Of a stretch of DNA of 64,000 nucleotides, positions 49,801-59,883 are shown piece after piece. Position numbers and translations under genes: made by a program. Positions within the stretch are counted from its first letter, which is position 1. Every line of letters begins with the position of its first letter. Under the pieces are notes generated by a model. That model was not told the origin of the DNA and searched no databases. It worked only from the letters and a program-made list of their open reading frames with translations. The stretch is from NCBI GenBank assembly GCA_036925085.1, contig JAUPFP010000006.1, forward strand, positions 7,145,984 to 7,209,983. The letters are read 5' to 3'. This DNA comes from Brachycybe producta (taxonomy: Eukaryota; Arthropoda; Diplopoda; Playtdesmida; Andrognathidae).

Positions 49801-51239
49801 AAACTGTCATACAAAGTTTATTTTTAAAGATGTCATCACATTCAGCCACACAGGCATTTAGAAATCGGGACGAACTTCAGTTGGCTCCGCCCTTATGACA
49901 AACGCAACTTCTAATAGGTTGGTTATGTAGTCTGACGTCACATGCTCCGCCCTTTTTCAACGTCGGACCACACAACAAACCAACTAGAAGTTGCCGGTCG
50001 TCATAAAAAGGGCGGAGTTAACGGAAGTTCGTCCCGATTTTTAAATGCCTGTCATTCAGCCACCTTAATACATATGACAGCAAAAAACTGCATGTGTTTA
50101 ATATCTCTTCATTAAAAAAAAATCGTAAACGTGCCCCTTATTGCCCCACATTCTTCCCTACAAGATAAAATAAAAAAAATTTTAATGCAGCAAAAAAAAA
50201 AAAAAAAAATCTAAACAATAAGAAAAAAACTTACTTCAGAAGATGTTGAATGTGCTGCTAAGCAAATAATACTATTTGTTATTAAAAGTGTTATTAATAA
50301 CATAAATTTAAAAACCATCCATTTGGGTGAAAAAAAAATTCCTTCCTTTAAAAACCTAATCGTATTAAACAGTTGGATGCAAAATATCACGGTGTTGCTC
50401 GTGAGGATTATCAGTATTGTAGGTGCTAGCAATCCTTCTGATTTCCTTCCCAAACGAAAAATTGTCTGAAATGAGAGACGGACATCTTGAAGTTGATCGT
50501 AAACATCATCTACCGATTCTCCACCCGATAAAATATCACTGCTAATAAACATATTCAACGAGCGTATGCTCGTCACCATGACTCGTTGAAATATAACGTA
50601 GGTCGTGATGGTAATGACCAAACTAGCAATCATTATACTAGATCCAATAAGTCGGTAAAATGTTATCCATCCATGATATAAGAAAAACGCGTTTGGAAAA
50701 AAATACAGTCCGAGGACGCCGCAAAATAACAAATAAATAGTAAACTTCAGGCGTTTTAATTTAGATACGAAAAGATGATCCGTTTTATCAAACGCAGCAA
50801 GTGTTGTTGCAAATTTTTGACATTTGACAGATAAATTCGCAGTACACGACAAACCGCGAAAATACAGACAGAAAATTTCCAAGGAGCATGCGACAGTAGT
50901 GACATCGACCTTTTCTTCATGGATACAAAAATATTTTTCACTGAAAAAGATTCGTTTGAAGGTTTCGTATGCAAAAAATAGCAGAATAGTCAATGATAAC
51001 AATCGCAACAAGAAACAGAAAAAGAAAGTATGAATAAAAGAAGGAATTGATTTGTATTCGTAAAGTCCTCGTAAAGGCAGAACACCGATCAACTTTCCAA
51101 CGATACCTACTGGAAAGTACAGTTTATATATGCCACCAGTAGAACGTTTCTTAATATTCACATCTTCAACCGTGGGACAATGTTCAATTTGGCAAACAGT
51201 TTCAATTATATCAACGGTATAAGACTTCTTTGGTTTCAT
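43847..51239 (-). CDS. Gustatory receptor-family chemoreceptor, gene 2 (four exons, copia in intron 1)
   Basis: This is a predicted seven-transmembrane gustatory receptor-type channel. The exons are 51239-50235, 44631-44545, 44136-44047 and 43957-43847, all phase 0, giving 430 aa. The start is an ATG at 51239. Exon 1 has the block YFPVGIVGKLIGVLPLRG (about 41-58) and hydrophobic segments near 68-92, 114-136, 166-188, 197-222, 270-292 and 306-327. Exon 2 is the intracellular linker ending DVANE. Exon 3 has FTASGYFQINRSLVIT. Exon 4 carries TYLLIMIQF, a canonical TYhhhhhQF motif, and a 21-residue tail. Intron 1 is about 5.6 kb, nearly all of it a full-length copia element on the opposite strand plus a 203-bp MITE. 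The splice sites on both sides remain intact, so the gene may still be spliced. Close paralogue of genes 3 and 4. Confidence 0.88.
44733..45097 (+). repeat. 5' LTR of the copia element
   Basis: 365 bp, TGTTAG to CTAACA. A TATA-like ATATAAAG lies near 44941 and AATAAA at 45080-45085, giving plausible transcription start and polyadenylation signals. It appears identical to the copy at 49395-49759. Confidence 0.96.
45099..45109 (+). promoter_or_regulatory. Primer-binding site of copia (initiator Met tRNA type)
   Basis: TGGTAGCAGAG begins two bases after the 5' LTR. It is complementary to the conserved 3' end of eukaryotic initiator methionine tRNA, including CCA. The match is to the general tRNA-iMet end; no tRNA gene is in this window. 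Confidence 0.75.
45240..49355 (+). CDS. Copia gag-pol polyprotein
   Basis: One uninterrupted 1371-aa frame encodes the particle protein and all enzymes needed for cytoplasmic reverse transcription and nuclear integration. Domains in order: gag with a CCHC zinc knuckle at about 231-244 (CFVCEKVGHLAKDC); aspartic protease with LDSGCTVHMS near 316-325; integrase with its HHCC zinc-binding region near 463-499 and the DDE acidic residues near 527, 589 and 626; reverse transcriptase from about 877, with the catalytic YVDD near 1056; RNase H from about 1219 (STDASWC) to the end. There is no frameshift between gag and pol, as in Drosophila copia. No catalytic residue I checked is missing, so it is probably an active or very recently active copy. 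There is no envelope gene. Confidence 0.97.
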   Translation: MTATHISLNRIDLLTGDNYHIWELKISTILRTRKLYKTILEDPEPPNEGQPGSSESIIRAAWEEKNDEAFGIIVCTLSPEQAGLFIGERKAKNVWDQLKQTHAGNIEDRRIDISLELKNIQMGTNESVDCYITRARSMATRSAALGQVIPTREIVYHIVRGLPPKMEAVAAVLRPQRAATIEYVQQALQEEEIRLNCKGGLNHTSNPNTERAFKARTFRGVSRPQHQPGKCFVCEKVGHLAKDCWHRHKNESSQNGFRTDRGRGRGKHSARSYGQGRQMASIARQDYSEHAWNMSNLQPDEASYPTEDCTSGTELWTLDSGCTVHMSPRIDWMDDATPMNSEVNLAEDGRSIKAVARGNVKLTTTLCDGQEKNILVQDVLHVPKLRTNLLSVRSLLSKGNQIVFENNGAKIINQKGDLIGEAFEKNRMFVLKTKLRFQEPETTRECMTAKLEDTLQGTEKELWHKRLGHLGEDYLDQLQQQGMVKGMAFKPGKLRTCEPCVRGKMVQKPYGDIEIKTETKPLELIHMDLCGPMPKVSLGGAKYIFVLVDSFSRRIFVYFLKTKDETFDCFMEFKTLRENEVGFKIKSIRSDNGLEFVNKRFENLCRENGIQHQRTVPYSPQSNGVAERANRILLDKARTILLDAKLPLEFWAEAIATAAYLKNRTPIKNSCNTPFEKWTGRKPTVTHLRVFGCLAYYYVAKNKRNKLEPKADKGILVGYSQKRKAYRVYNPIDNLVHESRSVRFDEHQKGATLLSEMTCGGPEYEYLGYEQQNQNSHEEEHLEQEETLHQDRDPNETIEAPNQVRRPGRKLGDTNELVRARHQVEMLEREERLILQGVRRSNRLTSRHEACVSIEGGKIIPDNYSEAMVVPYSEDWKVAMDEEMQSLASHEVWKLVIRTKDMKVIRSKWVFDLKENPDGTTHKRKARLVAVGCSQRLGIDYEASFAPVMKLESLRILVALASQLKLKIKQYDVKTAYLYGDLKEKLYMEQPEGFVQPGDEGKVCELQKSLYGLPQSGRCWNEKLNEILVSFKLQRLKSDPCVYKYQKDGEILFLGVYVDDILVAGSNESIINQIMEKIKSHFEMTETNGLNTFLGLEINETKEGFELSQKKYVNKILQRFGMHECNPVKTPGDPNQDLDQDKDSPPVSQKEYQEMMGSLMYLSVGTRPDITFHVSQLSQYNQDPKQIHLTAVKRIYRYLKGTGEYSLKYSRKEGKLEASTDASWCSTKDAKSFSGYTVKLGDALVSWKSQKQRLVALSTCEAELMAICEGVRELKWSVSLISELNMENYVTTPLIVKSDSKSAIDWIQSLNQQSRTKHINRKYFFIRDEVQKENISLQFVRSEEMEADLLTKSLSFEKIQSCNKKLGIVVK
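49385..49394 (+). promoter_or_regulatory. Polypurine tract of copia
   Basis: AAAGGGGGAA lies immediately before the 3' LTR, the position used for plus-strand DNA priming in LTR retrotransposons. Confidence 0.8.
49395..49759 (+). repeat. 3' LTR of the copia element
   Basis: 365 bp with the same termini and internal signals as the 5' LTR. No substitution was found when both were read side by side. It is followed directly by the target duplication ATACC. Confidence 0.96.
49850..50052. mobile_element. Foldback MITE, family A, copy 4
   Basis: 203 bp, with an 11-bp duplication CATTCAGCCAC at 49839-49849 and 50053-50063. The internal half is inverted relative to copies 2 and 3. It lies in intron 1 of chemoreceptor gene 2, 80 bases from the copia element. 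Confidence 0.85.
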
Positions 51240-51574
51240 ACTGATATTCAGGATGTTATTTAAGAGAAGACAACTGAGAATGTTGATTTTTTAACCATTT
51301 GCAACAAACTAAAATAATTTTTTTTAAAAAAAATTTCAAATACGAATGGCAAATGGTGGCAAAACGCAGAAGGTTTTATAGCAACGTTTTCCATCATTTG
51401 AATTTGTTTATATTTAATTAACATGTAATAGAATAAATTTGCAATTCGAGCCACTTTCATTATTAACTTTATTCTTAAAGCATAAAGCATATTTTGCAGT
51501 TAGAGCAAATTATACACGTGGAAGCCGAATGGAACGTAATCAGAAATTACAAATGGTTAAAAACATAAGCTTAA

Positions 51575-52275
51575 ACTAAAATAGTTTATTTTAACTATAA
51601 AAATACTTTGCGGTAAACTGGCAGTATTGGGAGGAAGTTTCATCTGAGCATTCCGCCCTCTTAAAATCGCACTGCTTCATTTGTATATGTATTTTTTTTA
51701 AATACACTCCACTTCTGTAATCATGTAGGAATAAAGCTTATTTTCTAAACTGTCTTGGAAGCCACATTTTGAACAGCTTATTTCCAAGTCAAAGCAAATG
51801 TTAAGGTTTAGCCAACAAATTCTAAAAAGGGTGTCCAAAAGAAGTAAAATCCCTGGTATCTCAGAGTCCCGACACTGAAGAGTTAGTTCACTCTGTTGAA
51901 ATTTTTCAATTTAGGTCAAATTAGGTCAAATATGAGATTTCTAAGAGTGTGACAAAATGCTTTCAGAGCTTTGTTGGGCAATTTATTTGCAAGAGTACTT
52001 GTAAAACTCTGCAGGAGATTTTTTGCATAAAAATAAAATTGTATTATGGGGCTCTTGATTTTCTGACAATGCATAATTTCAGCTGCATCGATCAGAACAC
52101 ATTGCAATTGTTTTTGGGTTTATATTTTGGGGTTTTAACAACGCATTCCACACGTACAGCATTGGACTTCTCTTCTTCCTTTCACAGGCTTTCTTAGCTG
52201 TTTGCAGAGTAAATTTCAAATTAAAATCACTGCTAGTTTCCACCTCCAACCCTCGGTATGATCCGAGTTAAAATC
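51575..52275. repeat. Interspersed repeat F, longest copy
   Basis: Begins near TAGTTTATTTTAACTATAAA and ends near the block CCACCTCCAACCCTCGG. The same two blocks occur in this order, with a shorter gap, at 6.9-7.1 kb. It lies just 5' of chemoreceptor gene 2. No coding capacity seen. Confidence 0.4.
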
Positions 52276-53237
52276 GTCCCAGAAAAACTCGTCCGTGATG
52301 AATACAAGCCTCCTAACACGCGAAAAACAAAGCAATGTTTTTTTATTTCTATTTTAACTCAAAAGTTTAACGTGATAAATGCTCAGTTTTCACGTGTTTT
52401 TTAGATTAAAAAACACATTGATAATTTGCCATTATAAGTAACACTTAAGCTACGGCTAAACTCATCAACTTGTTTCATGTAAAATATAATGAGTTAAACT
52501 CCAATGTCGCCCTTCTCACAGTTAGCGATCATTAAAATTCAGTTATAAAATATCTCATGAAAATGAAACAGAATACATTTGATGTGCACTTTATTTGTTT
52601 TATTACTTAAATGTTCACACAAACTAATTAACTAATTACATCTATTTAATAATACAGACTGTATTTAGTGTATAATTTGTACTTAATTGTAATTAGTTTG
52701 TGCAGCTTATTGAGTTACGCTCGTAACATGAAACAATAGGCAGTAGAGTCCCAATTATCAGAACTAATGTGGACCAAGAACAGCCCGGATACAGTCAAAC
52801 TCGGTTAACACAGAAAAGTTTGTATTGTTGTTATGTATATTGTTTGTAAAATTGTATTTCAATCGCTTTCTTTTTTACTACATAAAGAAGAAACTAAGCC
52901 ATCACACAAATAAGAAAATAGAAAAAAAAGCTAAAGCTAACAAATTAATTCTCCAATTGCAAATTAAAAAAAGTGGCTTTTTATACAAATATAGGCAGCT
53001 TTTATAGCTAGGATAACACGGAACCTCGGATAATCAAGACTCCACTCCCCTTAAAGCCCAATCCAACGTAAAAAAAACAATATAGTCATTCCAGCCCACC
53101 AAACAGTGGAGGATCCTAGAAGCCAAATGGCAAAAGTTACAGAAGTTCTGAGTGAGTTTCACCTTTTACGTGAAGTGTTATATAATAGATTAAATTCGTG
53201 TCGAATTACCAGATCCATCCTGAATGATTTCAACATT

Positions 53238-56200
53238 TCATTTATTACCATGCGTGTCGTTGCTATCCTGAAACTGTATAATTACCGTCAAATACGTAAC
53301 AACAATACCAATCATCTAAAAGAAAAATCAAAAACAATATGTTTACAAGTTTTGCAAGATAATTGTCAAAAACAAAAGTACGAAATACTAGAACAGTGAC
53401 TCCCAAAGAATGTGTCACGGCACACTAGTTTGCCATGAGTTTTGATAAGTGTAACACAGACTATTGGATGTTCTATTGATTGCATTTATTTTACATTCTA
53501 TAATCCTTAAGCACTAAACCAACAGGGCCGGATTAAGTCAAGAACGGCTTCTAGGCATTTTGGAGCTTGAGCCCCTTTTTACCTTATTATAGGCAATAAA
53601 ATGCCAATCATTTTAATATTTTTTTCAAACCCCTTAGCATGGTATGTGGAAAAGCAAATAGTTCATGTGTCATTATGATTTTTGTGACATGCCTGGATTT
53701 TCGGTTTCGAAGACCAAGATAGTTATTTTTTGTTCTTGCGGGACTACTTTTAGTCCCTACTGTCCCTGGGGTCAAAATTCCTATTGAAAGGGATTGGGGA
53801 TTGGTGGGATTGATGGAGTAACTGACACAACACACCGGTTAAAATATACTTTTTATATTTTCCGATTACACTGGACTTGACACTGAATCCGAAAAAGAAC
53901 CTTATGAACGTGCAAAGTGCAAACATTTTTTGTACATAATGATAAATGCATACATTTTTAATTTTTTTTAACTTTTGCATGGGCACCTCAAGAGCTCCGA
54001 GCCAATAGGCTTCAACCAAATTAGCATAATAGATAATCCGGCTCTGCAAACCAATGGTTTGCAAATTTTGTACCAGGATACAGTAGTGTAGTGTGTGTCG
54101 TGAGTTTTGCTAGGTGTCCCGTGATTTCTCCAGGCATAAAATACTGTACCGTGAGCACAAAAAGTTTGGGAACCACTTTACTAGAAATTCAACACATTAC
54201 CGCGGTCAAAAATGATCTATTTATATGAAAGAAACCAGAAGCAGTAAAAGACAATGGCTCACCATTGAACAGGTGAATTAAAAGAATAATCTGAATAAAA
54301 ACAATTAAATAAGAATTAAAAATGTCATTACTTGAAAAAAAAAATGCAATTACCTCATTAGTAACGTCTTGTGATGTACATTCATTTTTTACCAGTTTCT
54401 TTTCGTAAAATATTGATTGTGCTTTAGTAGCCTGCAATGGAATTGTATTTTTTAGAGTCAATTTCATGTTTGACCTTTGTATGTTAAGTTTTGATTCGTT
54501 AGCCATGGAAAACTAGTCAATACTAGCTTATCTCATAGGTAGGGCTCGGATTTTTATGCAAATTTCAAGCAAATGTTTCTCAATTTGAAGCCCAAGTGCC
54601 AATTGTGAAGTAATCCTCATCATTAGAGCAACTGCAATTATGCTTATTCTAATCAAAAAGGCTGGTTAGAGGCTAGATGTCTGTTTACTATCATTTGTCA
54701 ACTCGAGTTCTGGCCTTTAACTAGTTAACTCTCAACTTTCACATACTTATAACTTTTAAAGTTATGGGCCAAACAAAGAAGATCAGGCGGGCAGCACGTT
54801 TTGTAATCCTGGCATAAGAGGCTACATCGCAAAATTACTTCGAAAAATCTCCACAAAGAGCGCTAGCATCGTTTTCTATTGAGCCCATAGCCCCCAATGT
54901 TAAAAGAAAAAACGTTAATTTTTAAAATACACAGTCGCGGCGGCAATATGGTTTATTTTTTGTAATGGATGTATTTTGCTTACGAACGCGTACTCATTGG
55001 ACTCTAACAAAAGAGAAAAAATATGCGATTTTGAAATATTTTTTAAAAATAGAAAAACACTTACCAGTTTTTTTGTCATTTTATCACTCGATCAGCCTAT
55101 ATTTAAGGTGCACATTGGACTTTGAACCATCAAAATTGGACAACTTTAAATACGAAAAATAAATATATTGCTGGCGCGACTGTCTATTTTAAAAATTAAC
55201 GTTTTTTCTTTAACATCGGATCTATGAGCTCAATATAAACACGATGCTAGCGCTCTTAGTGGAGATTTTTCGAAGTATAGTAAATTTGCGATGTATCTTC
55301 TTAAAAGAAATAAACACTTACTTTAAATAAATAATATACATAAATTATAGTTATAAATTTTTAAGAATTCTAATAGATAAACTTACTTCACGAGATGTAG
55401 AATGGGCCATTAGACAGATAACGGTATTTACGAGTGCCGGTATCAATGCCATAAAAATATAAACTAACCAGAAGAGATCGACATCATCTCCTCTCTTAAA
55501 AATTAAAATGACTTCAAACATCATGAGACAAAATTCCACCATGTTGACCGTGATAATTATTAGTATGGCAGGTGATAGCAATTCATCTAATTTTCTTCCC
55601 AAATCAAATACAGCTTGAAATAATAAACGAATGTCTTCAAGCTTATGACGAAAATCATTTTCCAACTCGGAATCGGATAAAATATGAACGTTCAAAAACT
55701 TGTTCAATGATCTCAAACTGATGAGCATAACTCTTTGAAACGTAATGTAAGTCATTACAGTAGTAAATAAACTGATAACAATTAAAATACTTCCAATAGT
55801 TTTCTCCAAGCTCACACTTTTTTGATAATAAAAATATATTTTTGGAAAAATATTCATAAAGAGATAACCAAAAAATAAACAATAAACGGTTATCTTCAAA
55901 CTTTTCAATTTGAACACAAAAAGATGATCGAGTTTATCGAATAAAGCAAGTGTTGCAATGAGTTTGTCAGATTTTAAAAATAGATTTGCAGCGCAAGAAA
56001 ATCCACGAATATATTGACATACAACCCAGATGGAGCATCCAAAATATTTCACTTTACTTCCATGTAGACAAAATTCTAACTGTTTGTTGTATAATTTTCT
56101 AATGTCTTCATATCCAGTAAATGCCTGAATTGGCATAGATATCATTGGTAAGAAGACACAAAATAAGAAAAGATGAATAAAAGAAGGAATTGCTTCGCTT

Positions 56201-56328
56201 TCATACAGTCCACGTAATGGCAAAACTCCGTTTAACTTTCCAAGAATACCCACTGGAAAAAAGATTTTATATATGTTACCTGCAGAAGAACATTTCACAC
56301 TTTGCGAATTTTGAACATTGTAATCCAT
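53238..56328 (-). CDS. Gustatory receptor-family chemoreceptor, gene 3 (four exons)
   Basis: This is a predicted seven-transmembrane gustatory receptor-type channel. The exons are 56328-55387, 54431-54354, 54290-54201 and 53315-53238, all phase 0 with GT/AG boundaries, giving 395 aa. The open frame continues upstream of 56328 without another ATG (only GTG at 56349), so I start at the ATG that begins MDYNVQ. The N-terminal block FFPVGILGKLNGVLPLRG matches the neighbouring paralogues. Further conserved blocks are LFVFKLKSLK after TM2 and FQRVMLISLRSLNKFL after TM4. Exon 3 contains FTASGFFHINRSFLTA. Exon 4 contains TYLTVIIQF, the TM7 signature, and then a short hydrophilic tail. It lies about 3.6 kb from gene 4 and 2 kb from gene 2 in the same orientation, consistent with tandem duplication. 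Intron 1 is enlarged by a foldback element. It appears functional; the ligand is unknown. Confidence 0.9.
53523..54046. mobile_element. hAT-type element (CAGGGCCGGATTA ends), copy 2
   Basis: 524 bp, CAGGGCCGGATTAA to ATAATCCGGCTCTG, flanked by TAAACCAA / CAAACCAA (7 of 8 matching). It lies in intron 3 of chemoreceptor gene 3. No transposase frame survives. Confidence 0.65.
54816..55302. mobile_element. Foldback element with arms of about 130 bp
   Basis: The left arm (from about 54816, containing TTCGAAAAATCTCCAC, GCGCTAGCATCG and AAAAAACGTTAATTTTTAAA) is repeated as its reverse complement ending near 55302. A spacer of about 200 bp separates the arms. It lies wholly in intron 1 of chemoreceptor gene 3. 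No coding frame in the spacer is convincing. Confidence 0.65.
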
Positions 56329-59300
56329 ATCAAAAAGAAGTTTCTTCACATCAACGGTAAGAATTTTTTTTAAAAATGATATTCGCCAAGTTTTTGTAAA
56401 TTATCAACTTGATGCGTTACCTAACTAAAAATGATTTATCATATGAGAATGCAACAAAATAAATAAATAACAGGAAAATTATTCTTGGTGATGAACAAAT
56501 CACACAACCCTTTAAAGCATTTTGTTACAAATAACTACAGTAATCACAATTCTGTTTTGTTCAAATCCTAAATGAAGATTGCAGACCAGTTTTCTAGTTG
56601 CGATCAAGAGTAGCTGCTATCAATCAAAAAATCCTTGCCTTGCTGTGCGATTCCTCAACGCAAAAACACACACACACACACAAGAACTCGGGGTTGATAT
56701 GCTTAGCAACACACGAATAAAAAGCAGATGCTTCATTAGTTGTAACAACCCAAAATAGAAATCCTTTCTCACCAGAAATAACTGGGAGGTGGCCATTATT
56801 TTAATTAGTTACTTACTCATTGAGTAGTGTGGCCCAAGCTTTAAGAAAAATATTCTGGCAAATTTCAGGAACAATTTTCCATATGTTTTATTTAGGACGA
56901 CTAAGGAAACTTTTGACATTTATTGTAACTCAGAAAAAAAGGGTCTCGTCTTTTCTTTAGATGTAGAATGAAGGCTGTGAATTTTATTTTTAAAAATAAT
57001 AAAAAACATTTCTGAAAATTTAACATTGCGAAAACTCATCCCCCCCCTGAATTTGTGCAATTTTTCATACTTTTTAATTCCTAAAATTCCGAAAAATGAA
57101 ACAAATTTATTAAACTTTTTTTCCCCACAATTTGTATTCTAAGAGGACTGAATAAAATATGAATTCTTAAAAGGTGTAACAGTGTAGAACCCCTGTTATG
57201 GGACTCAGGCCCAAATTCTCTTTACTTCGGGCGGGAACCGCCTTGGATAAAAAGGGTATGTTTTACTTAGACCTGACCAAATTGGTGCTAGGGGAACGTT
57301 CTCCCAGATTCCGTAGGCTAGTAGTCGCCGTGGAAAAGAAATGAGTAGATCGACAAGCGAGACGAATGATGGTTGACCACTATATTTACTTTAATGTACT
57401 GATAACCGACGGGCTTTTATCCCTTAGATCTGAGTACACCTCACTGTATACTTACAGAGACCATGAATCTGAGACCGTGTCCCAACTGGTTTCAATTCAC
57501 CAATTTATGAAATGACCACGATATAACTTTGTCCTCATTTTTTTTTTATTAACCCTACTGGTTTACACGTCTATTTTGTAATTTGCCCCTGACGAATCTA
57601 TCACGTGTCAGCAACGTAGGGGTTCCCCGATATTTTGCGAAATATTTCAAGGGTTCCTCCAAACAAAAAAGGCTGGGAATCACTGCACCAAACCAATGTT
57701 TCTAGAGAGTGTGCTGTGAGCTTTGCGAGGTGTGCCACAAAAAAACTCTGTACCTTGAGCAAAAAGTTTGGGAACCACGGATCTAGGCCTACCTGAATTT
57801 CTAATTTGATAAACAAAATTAAAAAGGATTAAATGCACGTTTGTAGGCTATATACATTATATACTTATTATAGCGGGTCTGGTCATAATGTGCACAAGGG
57901 TTTTGAGAGCAATAAATCCCAATTGCATATCACTTGAATTCGTCATTGAATAAAATATTCCACTAAAATGAAGCAGCAGAAAAGACTAATAAACCAGGCA
58001 ATGATATTAATGTGCAAAAATTAATGAATTAAGAGAAAATGTAATTTACAAATTATATCCATTTAATTAAAAAAAAGCAATTAGTAACGAGTAAAGCTAA
58101 AACCACAAATCCAAGATCTCACGCGTACAAACGTGAGCGACTACAACTTAAGCCCTTGGCACGAAGGCGACTTTTCAAACACTTTTTCGAAGGCAAAATG
58201 GGCTGGCGCCACAATGTAGTTTCTATGAAAAGATGCTAACCTTGCCACATAGGCGACTTTTAAAAATATTTTACAACTTAGGTGTTCGATCAGTGCCATC
58301 GCCGAAATCGTTTTTTCTTTTCACACAGACAACTTGGAAAACACTTTCTAATAACACAGCAGGAGTCATTGAACGGTTTAGTCAACTCGATGTAATCTTT
58401 TCTGGAAGTTCTGCTTCTTTTATTTTTTCCCAACAATGAGTGCATGATAATAAAACTTACACTGGTAATCAAAACTTCGTCGGGGCTCATCAAATCTGCA
58501 CGGGTCAAAAGCCTTTCGAGTAACTGAACTCTCGTACCTCAGTTGTCAAGAGCACCAATCCAAGCCCAAGCCCGACAATTGAACATGGGCACCTTGAGCT
58601 TTTCAAAGCTGTTTGGGACTTCCGACTTTTGGCTTAACAAAAGCCAAATTCTTGGGTTTTGACCCATTTTTTCGAAATTTAAAAATTCTTGAATCATTGT
58701 GCTTGAAGTTATGCTTGTAATTAGTAAAAATTAAGTATAATTTCACAATTAATAAATTAATAAACGGCAAACAAAATGTGACACCACCCACACATGTGCC
58801 AGCTGCACATGTGTGAGTGAAGCCACTCACTTCAAAACTCCTTTCGCCAGATGGCACCCTGTGGTGTCCAAAAGTGACCAGTTTAAAAGGATATCAACTT
58901 CATTGAGAATTCAGTCGGAATTCTCACGAATTTTGACAGTTTAAACGATTTTAGAAAACAGAGTTTCTAAAAAAAGAAACTTCTAAATAGAAATTTTGAA
59001 GTTTCTCACGATTAAAAATAGCCGTTAATTTCAGAATAAGTTCTCTGGAATTATTCAAATTCTTCTGAGAATTTGATGCCAAATAAGGAGATATTTGGGG
59101 ATCAGGACTGACCATTGGTCAGTCGGACCTATGGGTGAGCCCTAGTCAAGAGTGGCTCCTCCCAAGGGTCGAAGAGATAAAAGAACATGCTCAGGGCAGG
59201 TCCGGTAACTGATTTAGTTGATTTTAAGGTGAGAAGTTGGATATTCTGAGCCCAAAATATCCTAAGAAATCAGTACGCTTATTATTTTATATCGCTTCAA

Positions 59301-59883
59301 AATGTACCGCATTATCTTATAAATTAAGCCAGTTAATCGCCAAAGAAAGAGTCTTTTTCTTTGTGGACACCTCTGGGAGGGGTAGTCATCGCTGCATCTT
59401 TAAATTGTGGGAACTCGGGAGTCCCATCTACACAGAAACCCCAAAAAACCAGAATCGACAATGCCAGGGAGTCAGACTCCAACTAGAAGCAGAGGCGCGA
59501 CCAAGAGCCACGCATCCAGGTCAACCAGTAGACCTGGATCACCCGGCAAGTCATAAAGCCCGAGCGCAGAGCGTGTGGAGCGTCGCACAATCCAAACTCA
59601 ATCGGCTGGTCTGAGACCAGCCAACCAACGAAGATACAGTCAAAACAAAAAACCATGTTACAAAAACGACACATTATGGAGTTCCAGACTAAACCACTTG
59701 CTCATAAGGTAAATTAAGAACATCCTCAAGATAATCTAATAAGTATTTACTGTCACATTTGAAATTCACTTCAAATTTGACACTCACAAAAATTTAATAT
59801 TTGAAAATTTTTTCATTAAATAAATGTGTTAGGCGTTTCTGAAAAATGTACTACACACAGAACATTGCTACAAAAGCACGTTG
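56329..59883. other. Intergenic DNA between chemoreceptor genes 3 and 4
   Basis: There is a GC-richer unidentified block at about 57180-57500. A stretch at 58600-58700 is shared with 17225-17300, and the possible gag start lies at 59.4 kb. No gene supported. Confidence 0.55.
59085..59700 (+). other. Possible decayed retroelement leader and gag start
   Basis: A GC-richer block with a TATA-like AGATAAAAG near 59172 is followed by an Arg/Ser/Pro-rich frame beginning MPGSQTPTRSRGATK near 59462. The frame is broken by a stop after about 30 residues and continues basic beyond it. It looks like the N-terminal part of a gag; the class is not identifiable. It lies just 3' of chemoreceptor gene 4. Confidence 0.25.

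Noticed and set aside
56329-56349. Start of chemoreceptor gene 3 at 56349
   Set aside because: That codon is GTG. The first ATG in frame is at 56328, which aligns with the N-termini of the paralogues.
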